From an uncultured Clostridia bacterium (GTDB taxonomy: Bacteria; Bacillota; Clostridia; Christensenellales; Borkfalkiaceae): a DNA stretch of 33,143 nucleotides. The notes beneath the pieces are model-generated. The model saw nothing but the letters and a program-made list of their open reading frames with translations, did no database searches and was not told the origin of the DNA. A program made the position numbers and the translations under genes. The DNA is taken from NCBI GenBank assembly GCA_949283125.1, contig CASDRK010000015.1, forward strand, positions 1 to 33,143. Reading direction: 5' to 3'. Of this stretch, positions 1 through 8,666 are shown piece after piece; position 1 is the first letter of the stretch, and the number at the start of each line of letters is the position of its first letter.

Positions 1-7
1 AAAGCTG

Positions 8-181
8 TGTCATTTCGAGCGTAAGCCGAGAAATCTGACTATTTGGTTCGGTCGAAAGAAATTGCCCGCGCTCACTCAACACACTTTATTGTCGACCCTC
101 CCCTTTGTCCGTCGCTGTCGCTCCGAGATTTCTCCGCGCGCCCGCCGCGACTTTGTCGCGGCTGGCTTGGTCGAAATGACA
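8..181. repeat. Inverted-repeat (REP/MITE-like) intergenic element
   Basis: The left half reads TGTCATTTCGA (8-18) followed by GAGAAATCT (28-36). The right half carries the reverse complements in mirrored order, AGATTTCTC (126-134) and TCGAAATGACA (171-181). This arrangement could fold into a long hairpin or mark the termini of a small non-autonomous element. Similar 'gtcatttcga...gagaaatct' intergenic repeats are familiar from many bacterial genomes, but I cannot check the copy number here. A reading frame spanning 43-330 on the plus strand crosses the element and looks non-coding. No transposase is nearby. Confidence 0.5.
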
Positions 182-204
182 AAAGGGCGCAGTTGACGGA
201 GTTG

Positions 205-246
205 AAACACAAAATACGGCGGGGGCGCGAAACCGCGCCCCCGCCG
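205..246 (-). terminator. Rho-independent terminator of the repeat lipoprotein gene
   Basis: A 13-bp perfect GC stem (217-229 with 234-246, loop AAAC) lies about 65 bases past the stop codon at 313. On the minus strand it is followed by TATTTTGTGTTTC, a short U-rich tract. The position and orientation fit termination of the minus-strand gene. Confidence 0.8.
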
Positions 247-312
247 AGGGGTTTTAATCTTTATTGGGTTTTACGCAACGGACTCTTCAGCCCGTCGTTT
301 CAGCCGGACAAA

Positions 313-3300
313 TCAACCGTACAGAGGTAACGCCTCAAAAGTATAACCATACATCGATATTGTGTTGTCGGCCTCGTTATACGTCATGAATCCGCCAGCA
401 AAGCCGATGAATTCAGTCAGCAGATCAGTTCCGAAATCTTCAAGCGAGGGATCGGAAGGCGACGTTGTGTTGATATCGGTTCCGGATACCGTCCAATCGA
501 AGTAGATTGCACCCTGAGCATAGTTGAATGAAGTACCGCTGTAGATGGCGCCCCAGCCTTCTTCACTGAAGTATATGCCTGCGCCTGAAGCATTACAGCA
601 CTCGCCGTTGTACCAATCCCAAGAGACAATCGTTTCCTCTACAGAGGTTTCGCCGCCGGGCTGGTCGCCGCCGACATCGGGGCCGGTGCCGGTGAAGGTG
701 TAGCCGCAGAACTCAAGCTTATATTCGCTGCCCTGTTCGGGAATGGTGAGCGTCATGAACGAAGAGCGGACGTCGTCAATGCCGGGCATATCGTAAGCAG
801 ACTTGTCGTTTGCGCCTTCGAAGTTATAGGAGATGACTATGCCTTCGTCCTCGCTGTAAGTCCAGGTGAAGTATATGGTGCTGGTTGAACCGGCAAACGC
901 ATAGCTGGCGTTGGGGTCTACAACAGAACCGCAGTAGACAGCGCCCCAGCCGGATTCATCGAAGTAGATATGCGTGGAATAGGGATCGCCCATGGAGTCT
1001 TCCACGTCGTTGCAGGTCCATGTGATGGAGGTGAGCAACTGTTCTTCGTCAGTGAGCTCGCCGCCGGGCTCATCACCGCCGCCGGGCTGTTCGCCGCTGT
1101 CCATGCCGGGAACGTCCTCTTCGGTAGCGACAAAGGCGTTGAGTTCTTTGCTGTCATTGTCAACAACCACAGTGACCACGGGCACATAGTCCACGAGAGT
1201 GACCGTAATGTTCGTGCCGGAAGGCAGTCCCGTAAGGGTTATAAGATTGGTTTCGGCATCGTAGCTGTATGTGCACGAACCTTGGAATGTACCATTCCAC
1301 CACGATTCGATGTAGAAGTACATTGTGCCGTCGGCCGCGCCTTGGGCGGAGGGAACAAAGCCGATATAAGCATCAGTGTACAGGAAGCCCAGCCATGAAT
1401 CGTTGCCCGAACCTGCCGTCATCTTATAGTTGCCGTTGAGCACTTCGGTGGCCACGTCGGGAACTTCGTTGACCACGATGGTTATGGTGTCGGTCACATT
1501 CGGCGCGGCGGTGGACGTTAAGGTAATGACATACGTACCCACAGCCGTGGCGCGGAAGGTGTAACCTTCGGAAGCCATTATCAGCGTAGCCGTTGAGCCT
1601 TCGTTGCCGGACGTGATGGCTGCGGTGAACGAAGCGTCGTAAGTGTTGGCATCCAGAGCCACGCCTATGGCCACATCCAGACCCACATAGGTGCTGTAGC
1701 TGTCGGTGTTTTCGCCGTTGGCCGTTGCGGGGAGCTGGGTGGGCGCACTCTTGGCAACGTTGATTATCAGCTTCCTGGAAGCCATGCCGTACATTACGGT
1801 AAGCCTGTATTTGCCCGTCGCGTTTGTGGGCGACACAGAGAGCCCGGAATAGGTGTAGATGTTCATGGTCGTATAACCGGCCGTTACCGCATCGTACTGT
1901 TCCGTGGACTCGTTCCACTTTTCAAGGGTGTAGGTCAGCGAGGTGAGACTTTCATCCGCCGTTGCGGGCAGGATGTTGTCTATTTTGAACTCAGTGTACT
2001 TGTAGGGCGCCAGAGTGATTTCGGACACGACCTCGCCGTTGAGAGTTATATCGAAGGAGGAGATGAGCATGGGCTCAAGTTCGTCCTCGGGCAGGGGATG
2101 CGTTTCCACTCCGGCAGGAATGGTGAGCTCCTGAGTTATGTCGTATACGGTCTTGCTTGTGTATTTGCAGAGCCCCACATGTCCGTCGGCGGCAGCCACT
2201 GCGTCGGAGCTGTATATATAGGCCTGCACGTTCGCGTCGGTGACGTACATATCCGAACCGAGCGAGCTGACCGCGAACTGAACGTCGACCGCGTCGTAGT
2301 AGTAACCGCTGTCGCATTCGATGTAGTACGCGTAATAGGTGACGGGCGTGCCATCGACGATAGAGCCGCGTATTTCGGTGGTGACGGTGGCAGACTCGCC
2401 CCAATCTTTGGCTGCGGCGTAGAGACCGGTTATCATGTCGTGCACGCCGTAGAAATTTGCATAACTTGTTATGTTAGAGAAGTCGGCAAATTGCAGACCG
2501 TTGATCTCGCTGTAGTCCATCGAAAGGTATGTGTTATACTTGACGAGATCTCCGTCGTAGTCGCGCTGGAGCGCAACGGGCGTATCGTTGAGCAGGGCGA
2601 ACCAGAATTCTGCCTGCTTGGGCTTGCCGCCGCCTTCGATTTCGGGAATGTCGTCAAAGAGCATTTCCGCCGCGCTGAGAATATAGGTGCAGTTATCGTA
2701 CTTTTCGACTATGAAGGCATTGTCGGAAGCGTCGCCGTAGGTGGGATTGTCGTAGACCCTTCTGCCCGTGGAGTATGCGGGGTCGGCCGTGGTGGCGGAG
2801 ATGAGCGCCAGCACATCCTCGATGCCGATAAGTTCGCTCTGCACCGCGCCGCAAACGGAGCATTTGCCGTCAGCGAACGTATGATCTTCAGCGCCGCCGA
2901 TCACGTCGTGGCAGGTGCCCTTATGGAAGTGCTGCGAAGCATTGTATGACCATGTATCTTCGTCGTACGTGTGCACGTGATTTTCGTCATACCAGCCGCA
3001 GACGTTGCAAACGCCGTCGTCATCCCAATCCTTATGTTCTTCCTCATCCGCCACTTCAACGTTGTGGCCGCAGGTCACAGCGTGCCAGTGATTTTCGCTG
3101 TCGGAAGACCATTCTTCGGCATAGGTGTGCTTGTGATCGTAGTCCCAGCCGCAGGTATCGCAGATGCCGTCGTTGTTTTCGTCCGCGTGGTGAGCCTTCT
3201 GCAGAACTGCTGCGGGATAGTTGCATTCGCATCCGCAGTCGTCCTGATGCTGAAGCCAATGGTAGCCGGTGTTGTCCTTGGGCTCGTCGTGCATCCACTC

Positions 3301-4197
3301 GTAAGCGTGGTCATCGACGTAATCGTACAAGCAGGTATCGCAGACGCCATCCGCATTCGCATCGACGTGCGCGCCGCGTCCGCTGTCGGTTACGTGACCG
3401 CATTCGGCCGCATGCCAGTGTTCCTTTACGTCGTGCGACCATTCCTTGGAATATACGTGCTCGTGGCCCATCTCGTACCCGCAGACGTCGCACTCGCCGT
3501 CATAGTCTTCGTCCACATGGGGTATGACCTCGCTGTAGACGTCGTGCGAGCAGGAAGCTTCGTGGAAGTGGCCGTTTTCGTTGGATACCCATGCGGTCTC
3601 ATCAAACGTGTGGGTGTGGTCGTAGTCCCAGCCGCAGGTATCGCAGACGCCGTCGTTGTTTTTATCGACGTGGGCAGCCTTGCCGGACACCACGTCGTGT
3701 TCGCAGGTGGCTGCGTGCCAGTGATTGTCGTCATCGTGCGTCCACTCTTCGGAGTATGTATGGGTGTGGTCGTAGTCGTAGCCGCAGATGTCGCACAGGC
3801 CGTTGTTGTCATCGTCGGCATGGGCGCCCCTGTCGACGGGCTCGATATCGTGCCCGCAGGTGGCCGCATGATAATGGGCCTCGGCATCGTAGCTCCACTC
3901 GTCGGAGTATGTATGAGTGTGGTCGTAGTCGTAGCCGCAGACGTCGCATTCGCCGTCGTTGTCTTCGTCGGCATGAGGGGCTACGTTGCCCTTTACGTCC
4001 TTGTGAATACACTTGGCGGGATTCCAGTGGTTGGTTTCGTCGTGTGCCCACGTGGTTGTGTCGAACTCGTGGACGTGGGTGTCGCCGCCGTCATCGCCGG
4101 GAGTCGTGTCGTCGCCGCAGGCAAACGCGCCGACGAGAGACAGCGCCAGCGAACTTGAAAGCAACAGCCCGGTGAAAAGCTTTTTAAAGTTGCGCAT
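313..4197 (-). CDS. Large secreted putative lipoprotein with eight His/Cys/Asp repeats
   Basis: This 1294-residue protein has no function I recognise. The first 27 residues form a signal peptide with a Cys at 27 (GAFAC), a loose lipobox, so lipid anchoring is likely but not certain. Residues 41-450 hold eight repeats of about 50 residues. Each has a HTHTY-like start, an HWHAATC segment, a DxDxDGxCDxCG loop and a closing YDYDH. Residues of about 455-1030 look like beta-rich extracellular domains. PGG-rich linkers (about 1032-1047 and 1172-1182) separate two related C-terminal modules (about 1055-1170 and 1188-1294), which share IYFxExGWGAxYxG and a GYTF ending. The start is set by AAAGGAG at 4204-4210. 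The gene is monocistronic, with its own promoter and terminator. A cell-surface binding or metal-linked role is inference. Confidence 0.9.
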   Translation of the reverse strand: MRNFKKLFTGLLLSSSLALSLVGAFACGDDTTPGDDGGDTHVHEFDTTTWAHDETNHWNPAKCIHKDVKGNVAPHADEDNDGECDVCGYDYDHTHTYSDEWSYDAEAHYHAATCGHDIEPVDRGAHADDDNNGLCDICGYDYDHTHTYSEEWTHDDDNHWHAATCEHDVVSGKAAHVDKNNDGVCDTCGWDYDHTHTFDETAWVSNENGHFHEASCSHDVYSEVIPHVDEDYDGECDVCGYEMGHEHVYSKEWSHDVKEHWHAAECGHVTDSGRGAHVDANADGVCDTCLYDYVDDHAYEWMHDEPKDNTGYHWLQHQDDCGCECNYPAAVLQKAHHADENNDGICDTCGWDYDHKHTYAEEWSSDSENHWHAVTCGHNVEVADEEEHKDWDDDGVCNVCGWYDENHVHTYDEDTWSYNASQHFHKGTCHDVIGGAEDHTFADGKCSVCGAVQSELIGIEDVLALISATTADPAYSTGRRVYDNPTYGDASDNAFIVEKYDNCTYILSAAEMLFDDIPEIEGGGKPKQAEFWFALLNDTPVALQRDYDGDLVKYNTYLSMDYSEINGLQFADFSNITSYANFYGVHDMITGLYAAAKDWGESATVTTEIRGSIVDGTPVTYYAYYIECDSGYYYDAVDVQFAVSSLGSDMYVTDANVQAYIYSSDAVAAADGHVGLCKYTSKTVYDITQELTIPAGVETHPLPEDELEPMLISSFDITLNGEVVSEITLAPYKYTEFKIDNILPATADESLTSLTYTLEKWNESTEQYDAVTAGYTTMNIYTYSGLSVSPTNATGKYRLTVMYGMASRKLIINVAKSAPTQLPATANGENTDSYSTYVGLDVAIGVALDANTYDASFTAAITSGNEGSTATLIMASEGYTFRATAVGTYVITLTSTAAPNVTDTITIVVNEVPDVATEVLNGNYKMTAGSGNDSWLGFLYTDAYIGFVPSAQGAADGTMYFYIESWWNGTFQGSCTYSYDAETNLITLTGLPSGTNITVTLVDYVPVVTVVVDNDSKELNAFVATEEDVPGMDSGEQPGGGDEPGGELTDEEQLLTSITWTCNDVEDSMGDPYSTHIYFDESGWGAVYCGSVVDPNASYAFAGSTSTIYFTWTYSEDEGIVISYNFEGANDKSAYDMPGIDDVRSSFMTLTIPEQGSEYKLEFCGYTFTGTGPDVGGDQPGGETSVEETIVSWDWYNGECCNASGAGIYFSEEGWGAIYSGTSFNYAQGAIYFDWTVSGTDINTTSPSDPSLEDFGTDLLTEFIGFAGGFMTYNEADNTISMYGYTFEALPLYG
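2848..4077 (-). repeat. Eight tandem coding repeats of about 150 bp in the lipoprotein gene
   Basis: The repeats encode residues 41-450 in units of roughly 46-60 residues. Repeats 1-7 keep a DxDxDG-like loop followed by CxxC (for example D77, D79, D81, G82, C84, D85, C87). Repeat 6 has an insertion with three extra cysteines (321, 323, 325). Repeat 8 is degenerate and lacks the full acidic loop. The DNA copies have diverged but keep recurring blocks such as the complement of GTGTGGTCGTAGTC. The array could expand or contract by recombination. Confidence 0.9.
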
Positions 4198-4394
4198 AGG
4201 TTTCTCCTTTAATTTTATTGCCGCAATACGCGTGCGGCTAAAACCCTTATCACGGCGGGCGCACCCGCCGCAAATTACCTGTGAAACAGTTTATCGGCCC
4301 GCAGCGGATATGCGCCGCCGCGGCGGCCGGAGCCGGCGCAGCGTTTAAACGCATGCATGCGTTTAAACGGGTCTTCCGCTACTCGATTAACTAT
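4198..4394 (-). other. Long structured 5' leader of the lipoprotein gene
   Basis: If transcription starts about 7 bases past the predicted -10 box, the untranslated leader is close to 200 nucleotides. It contains a perfect 28-bp palindrome, several GC-rich inverted repeats (GGCGGGCGCACCCGCC near 4255 and a GCGCCGCCGCGGCGGC segment near 4312), and a ribosome binding site at its 3' end. I do not recognise a known riboswitch class in it. Confidence 0.5.
4342..4369. repeat. Perfect 28-bp palindrome in the lipoprotein leader
   Basis: The sequence is its own reverse complement over 28 bases. Two CGTTTAAACG blocks flank a GCATGCATGC core that overlaps them by one base pair on each side. It lies about 25-52 bases downstream of the predicted transcription start. 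It has no U tract, so it does not look like a terminator. It may be a dimeric repressor operator or an RNA hairpin. Confidence 0.85.
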
Positions 4395-4400
4395 ATACAT

Positions 4401-4429
4401 ATTATTTCACGTATTTTTCATTTTGTCAA
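4401..4429 (-). promoter_or_regulatory. SigA-type promoter of the lipoprotein gene
   Basis: On the minus strand a perfect -35 TTGACA (complement of 4424-4429) is followed after 17 bases by AATAAT (complement of 4401-4406), 5 of 6 matches to the -10 consensus. The surroundings (4385-4485) are strongly AT-rich against a GC-rich background. Confidence 0.75.
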
Positions 4430-4513
4430 TGCGTTTATGCGTATTTATGCATAATTTTTGATTAAATTATGTATAAATTTTTTTAAGCCCGCGCGGCGGG
4501 CGCTTGAAGCGTT

Positions 4514-4555
4514 TAAAAAACGCTTCGCGGGGCGGAAAATTCCGCCCCGCGAAGC
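4514..4555 (-). terminator. Rho-independent terminator after the MBL hydrolase gene
   Basis: A 16-bp perfect stem (4522-4537 with 4540-4555) is followed on the minus strand by CGTTTTTTAAA, a clear U run. It sits about 38 bases beyond the stop codon at 4594. A second small hairpin (GCGCCGC...GCGGCGC, 4557-4577) lies between the gene and this stem. The rest of 4430-4593 is AT-rich promoter-flanking DNA with no gene. Confidence 0.88.
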
Positions 4556-4593
4556 AGCGCCGCATGAAACGCGGCGCGAGCCGCTTAAACCGT

Positions 4594-5871
4594 TCAGCCG
4601 CCCGAAGAGGAGACGAAGGCCTCCCTGTCGGCCGCCGTCCAGCCCCACGCGGGGCAGGTGCGGCAGGCTTTGAACCAGTCGGTATCCTTGAGTTTGAGAG
4701 TGTTGCCGGAACACCACAATTTTATGCCGGCCCCGTCGCTTCCGGAATCGTCGGAGTAAAACACGATGTCGCCGTTCATGGGTTGGTAACCGTCCTCGTT
4801 TTCGCTGACGACGTTGGTGCAGTAGACGTTTTGAGTATAGGCGCACACCCTGTCGACAAAGGCCTGCGAAGGGAACTGATTGTCGGGGTCTTTGGTGTAT
4901 TCGTCCGTCCCCGCGCAGCAGCACACGACGACGGCTTTGGGCCGGATGACGGAGAGCAGACAATCGTTTGAAGACGTGGGGCTGCCGTGGTGGCCGGCCT
5001 TGAACAGCTCCACCTGCGGCAACTGATTGTACCGGACGAGGTATTCCTCCCCCTCTTTCTCCAGATCGCCGGTGAAGAGATAGTGATTTGTCCTGTCTTC
5101 GGCAATTTCGTGCGAAAGCAGCATGCACACGGAATAATTGTTTTCGTCGGGCGAGCTGTGCTCGTAGTAATAATTATACAAAATATTCATCGATATTTTG
5201 CCCGTTTCGTCATCGAGTATATACGACCTCTGCGCGCCGTTTGTGCCGTTCCAGCACTCGAGCGCGGTATGTACCTCCGCGCCGTTGGCCCCGGCATATT
5301 CCACCGCATCGAGAAACCTTGAATACAGGGTGGGATTGCCGGCTTTGGTGGTGAGCTCCTTATCGGAGCGGTCGAAGGTTATTATCGTGCCTATGCTGTA
5401 GCTGTACAGTATGCCGTCGTAACTGCCGCCCGAAGACCTGCCCACGAGCCCGGAGATATGGTCGGAATCGGCGTGCGTGGCTATGACGTATTCGAGCACG
5501 CCGTCCGTGCAGTAGTCGTCAAGATATTGCTTTATTGTGGCGGCGCTGGACTGTTGCGAGCCGGCATCTATCAGCACCTCGGTGTCGCCCGCTTTGATAA
5601 GCGTGCAATCGCCCGCCGCGGAATTTTCGGGCGCGATGAAGTGAACGGACAGGCCTGCGGAGGTTATGTCGGCCAGCTGCCCGGCGGGGACTTCTTCGGA
5701 ATATCCGCCGCCGGCGTCGTCGCCGGGATCGAATAATTTTGAAAACAGGTCGGGACGGAGAAAGTACAAAAGCACCGCCGCCGCGATCAGCACGACGATG
5801 ACGACGGCTATGACCGCGACGAGTTTGGGGTGACGTTTGATGAATGAGATTTTGGAGCGCGAACGCGCCAT
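4594..5871 (-). CDS. Membrane-anchored metallo-beta-lactamase-fold hydrolase (ComEC C-terminal-like)
   Basis: This 425-residue protein has a basic N-terminus and one membrane helix (about 16-38), so the catalytic part should lie outside the membrane. The MBL fold is shown by THADSDH (His133, Asp135, Asp137, His138), FTGDLE (Asp269) and AGHHGS (His294, His295). This is the pattern of ComEC/Rec2 C-terminal domains and free-standing relatives, which bind two metal ions. The family includes nucleases and phosphodiesterases; the substrate here is unknown. There are no ComEC transport segments, so it is not a full competence channel. The start is supported by GGGAGGTG just upstream (complement of 5881-5888). 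It follows valS by 60 bases without a visible terminator, so read-through from valS is likely. Confidence 0.88.
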   Translation of the reverse strand: MARSRSKISFIKRHPKLVAVIAVVIVVLIAAAVLLYFLRPDLFSKLFDPGDDAGGGYSEEVPAGQLADITSAGLSVHFIAPENSAAGDCTLIKAGDTEVLIDAGSQQSSAATIKQYLDDYCTDGVLEYVIATHADSDHISGLVGRSSGGSYDGILYSYSIGTIITFDRSDKELTTKAGNPTLYSRFLDAVEYAGANGAEVHTALECWNGTNGAQRSYILDDETGKISMNILYNYYYEHSSPDENNYSVCMLLSHEIAEDRTNHYLFTGDLEKEGEEYLVRYNQLPQVELFKAGHHGSPTSSNDCLLSVIRPKAVVVCCCAGTDEYTKDPDNQFPSQAFVDRVCAYTQNVYCTNVVSENEDGYQPMNGDIVFYSDDSGSDGAGIKLWCSGNTLKLKDTDWFKACRTCPAWGWTAADREAFVSSSGG

Positions 5872-5931
5872 AACTTTTTACACCTCCCTTTACTTTTGCT
5901 TGCGGGGATTCGGTCTTACGCCTGCGCGCGT

Positions 5932-8553
5932 TTACTCTTCGAGCGCTTTCAGCTGGGCGACCAGTTTTTCGCGCAGGCCGAGGAATTTGTCCAGCTTTGC
6001 GCGCTCGCTCTCTATCAGATTTTTGGGCGCCTTGGAGACAAAGCCCTGATTGTTGAGCTTACCGTCGGCGCGGCGGATCTCTTCCGTTACGCGCTCAAGC
6101 TCTTTTTCAAGTCTCTCCCTCTCCTTTGCAAAATCCACAAGCTCGCCCATGGGTATATATAGCGTGCACGCGGGCAGAACCTTTACGGCGAGTCTGGAGC
6201 CCGCCTCCTCCTGCGAGGAGACGAACTTTATTTCGCTTGCGCCGGCGAGCTTTAAAATGCTGTCGGCATTGGCCGAGATCATGCGCCTGTTTTCGGCCAG
6301 CACGTACAGCGTGACCTTTTTGGAGGGGGCGCAGCCCGTCTCCGTCTTTACGGCGCGCACGGCCTTAATTATGTCCATAACGCCCGCGAAGGCCGTGCTC
6401 TCCTTTTTGTAGGAGAGTTTGGAATTGTAGCGGGGGAATTCCTGAACCATTATCGAGCCTTCGGTGCCGGGCAGGTTGCGGTAGATCTCGTCGGTGATGA
6501 AGGGCACGAAGGGATGGAGAAGCTTCAAAGCCGTTACGAGCACGTAGTGCAGCACGGACACGGCGTTGTCCTTGCGGTCGGCGTCGTCCGACCACAGCGC
6601 GGGCTTCGTCAGCTCGATATACCAGTCGCAGAAGTCCGACCACATGAAGTCGTAAAGCGTCTGGCAGGCTATGCCCAGTTCAAACTTGTTGAGGGCGAGA
6701 GTCACGTCGCGCACGGCGGAATTGAGACGGGATATTATCCACTTGTCCGCGGGGGTGAGCTTTATTTCGGCAAGCGGCTTTATCTTTCTGCCTTCGCAGT
6801 TCATGACCACATAGCGCGAAGCGTTCCATATCTTGTTCATGAAGTTGCGGCAGCTTTCCACCTTGGCGTCGGAATAGCGCATGTCGTTGCCGGGGGCCAC
6901 GCCCTGAAGCAGCGAAAAGCGCAGGCTGTCGGCGCCGTACTTGTCGATGACGACGAGCGGGTCGACGCCGTTGCCAAGCGACTTGGACATCTTGCGGCCC
7001 TTGTCGTCGCGCACGATGCCGTGAATGAGCACGTAGCGGAAGGGCACCTTGCGCATGTGCTCCAGCCCGGAGAATATCATTCTGGCCACCCAGAAGAAGA
7101 TTATGTCGTAGCCCGTTATCAGAAGATCGGTGGGGTAGAAATATTCGAGGTCGGGGGTATCGTCGGGATAGCCCAGCGTGGAGAATGGCCACAGCGCGGA
7201 CGAGAACCACGTGTCCAGCACGTCCTCGTCCTGACGGAGATTTGCGGAGCCGCAGTGCGGGCAGACGGCGGGGTCGTCCTTGACGCAGATCTCCGCGCCG
7301 CAGTCCGGACAGTACCATACGGGTATGCGGTGCCCCCACCACAGCTGGCGGGATATGCACCAGTCCTTTACGTTCTCCATCCAGTTGAAATAGGTCTTTG
7401 CGAACCTTTCGGGAATGAACGTGGTCTTTTTGTATGTGACGGCGTTTATGGCCGGGCGGGCGAGGGGCTCCATCTTTACGAACCACTGCTTGGACACTAT
7501 GGGCTCCACCGTGGAATTGCAGCGGTAGCAGTGCCCGACGTTGTGGGCGTGCGGCTCCTTTTTCAGGAGATATCCGCCCTCCTCAAGCTCCTTTTCCAGC
7601 GCCTTTCTGCACTCGTAGCGGTCCATGCCGCAGTACTTTCCGGCATTTTCGTTCATGGTGCCGTCGTCGTTCATCACCCGCACGACGGGCAGGTTGTGGC
7701 GGAGCCCCACTTCAAAGTCGTTGGGGTCGTGGGCGGGCGTTATCTTTACGCAGCCCGTGCCGAACTGCATGTCCGCATGCTCGTCCGCGACGACGGGTAT
7801 GGGCTTGTTCGCTATGGGCAGGATAACGTTTTTGCCGATGAGGTGCTTATACCTCTTGTCCGCGGGATTGACGGCCACGGCGGTGTCGCCGAACATGGTC
7901 TCCGGGCGGGTGGTGGCCACCACAAGGTATTCCCCGCCGCCCTCGACGGGATATTTAAGATGCCAGAAGAAGGAATTTTCCTCCGCGTACACGACTTCCG
8001 CGTCCGAGAGGGCCGTTCTGCAGCAGGGGCACCAGTTGATTATGCGCGAACCGCGGTAGATGAGGCCCTTGTTGTAGAGGTTTACGAACACCTCCCTGAC
8101 CGCCTTGGAGCACTTTTCGTCCATGGTGAACGACAGGCGCGACCAATCGCAGGAAGAGCCCATCTTTTTGAGCTGTTCCACTATCCTGCCGCCGTACTTT
8201 TCCTTCCACGCCCACGCGCGCTTTAAAAACTGTTCGCGACCGACGCTCTCCTTGGTGAGACCCTCGCCGGCCATCTCCTCCACTATCTTCACCTCGGTGG
8301 CGATGGACGCGTGGTCGGTGCCGGGCAGCCACAGCGCGCAGTAGCCCTGCATGCGCTTGAAGCGGGTGATCGCGTCCTGAAGGGTGTTGTCGAGGGCGTG
8401 CCCCATGTGCAGTTTGCCGGTGATGTTGGGCGGGGGCATCATTATGGTGAAGGGCACTTTGCTGTCGTCGCGCTCGGCCCTGAAATAGCCGTGCTCTTCC
8501 CAGTCCTTATACAGTCTGTCCTCGAAATCGTGCGGGTTATATACCTTTTCCAT
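5932..8553 (-). CDS. valS: Valine--tRNA ligase
   Basis: ValS charges tRNA-Val with valine in the cytoplasm and edits misactivated threonine. The 873-residue length is normal for the family. The class I signature appears as PPPNITGKLHMGH (residues 40-52, HIGH variant HMGH) and KMSKS (521-525). A CPDC...CPHC zinc-ribbon-like insertion precedes the DVLDTWFSS motif, as in many clostridial ValS proteins. The last roughly 65 residues form the charged coiled-coil arm that contacts tRNA. The ATG at 8553 is preceded by GAGGAGGAGAC. The leader is only about 75-80 nucleotides, too short for a T-box. The gene is divergent from the ABC importer genes. Confidence 0.98.
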   Translation of the reverse strand: MEKVYNPHDFEDRLYKDWEEHGYFRAERDDSKVPFTIMMPPPNITGKLHMGHALDNTLQDAITRFKRMQGYCALWLPGTDHASIATEVKIVEEMAGEGLTKESVGREQFLKRAWAWKEKYGGRIVEQLKKMGSSCDWSRLSFTMDEKCSKAVREVFVNLYNKGLIYRGSRIINWCPCCRTALSDAEVVYAEENSFFWHLKYPVEGGGEYLVVATTRPETMFGDTAVAVNPADKRYKHLIGKNVILPIANKPIPVVADEHADMQFGTGCVKITPAHDPNDFEVGLRHNLPVVRVMNDDGTMNENAGKYCGMDRYECRKALEKELEEGGYLLKKEPHAHNVGHCYRCNSTVEPIVSKQWFVKMEPLARPAINAVTYKKTTFIPERFAKTYFNWMENVKDWCISRQLWWGHRIPVWYCPDCGAEICVKDDPAVCPHCGSANLRQDEDVLDTWFSSALWPFSTLGYPDDTPDLEYFYPTDLLITGYDIIFFWVARMIFSGLEHMRKVPFRYVLIHGIVRDDKGRKMSKSLGNGVDPLVVIDKYGADSLRFSLLQGVAPGNDMRYSDAKVESCRNFMNKIWNASRYVVMNCEGRKIKPLAEIKLTPADKWIISRLNSAVRDVTLALNKFELGIACQTLYDFMWSDFCDWYIELTKPALWSDDADRKDNAVSVLHYVLVTALKLLHPFVPFITDEIYRNLPGTEGSIMVQEFPRYNSKLSYKKESTAFAGVMDIIKAVRAVKTETGCAPSKKVTLYVLAENRRMISANADSILKLAGASEIKFVSSQEEAGSRLAVKVLPACTLYIPMGELVDFAKERERLEKELERVTEEIRRADGKLNNQGFVSKAPKNLIESERAKLDKFLGLREKLVAQLKALEE

Positions 8554-8636
8554 GTCTCCTCCTCGCGTCGGCCGCAGCCGACGGCCGCGCGCGATGCTTT
8601 TGCTGTGTTCACTTAATTATATAATTATATAGAGCT

Positions 8637-8666
8637 ATTATAATTTATGGGGGCGGAAGTTGTCAA
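8637..8666 (-). promoter_or_regulatory. SigA-type promoter of valS
   Basis: On the minus strand TTGACA (complement of 8661-8666) is followed after 18 bases by TATAAT (complement of 8637-8642). Two further TATAAT-like blocks lie downstream at 8616-8629. The -35 hexamer overlaps the -35 of the opposing importer promoter. Confidence 0.7.

Noticed and set aside
43-330. Open frame of 95 residues on the plus strand
   Set aside because: It crosses the inverted-repeat element and the terminator, has no ribosome binding site and a composition unlike a protein.
2848-4077. CRISPR-like array
   Set aside because: The periodic repeats are within a coding frame, diverged, and about 150 bp long without spacers.
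2971-4158. 395-residue Val/Ala-rich frame opposite the lipoprotein repeats
   Set aside because: Its apparent repeats are only the complement of the true coding repeats.
4594-5871. Competence protein ComEC
   Set aside because: Only the metallo-hydrolase part is present, with a single membrane helix and no transport domain.
6514-8226. Long open frame opposite valS
   Set aside because: It is antisense to a fully recognised gene; long antisense frames are expected in GC-rich coding DNA.
8554-8646. Possible T-box leader before valS
   Set aside because: The leader is only about 75-80 nucleotides from the predicted start and lacks the GGTGGTACC-type sequence and a terminator.
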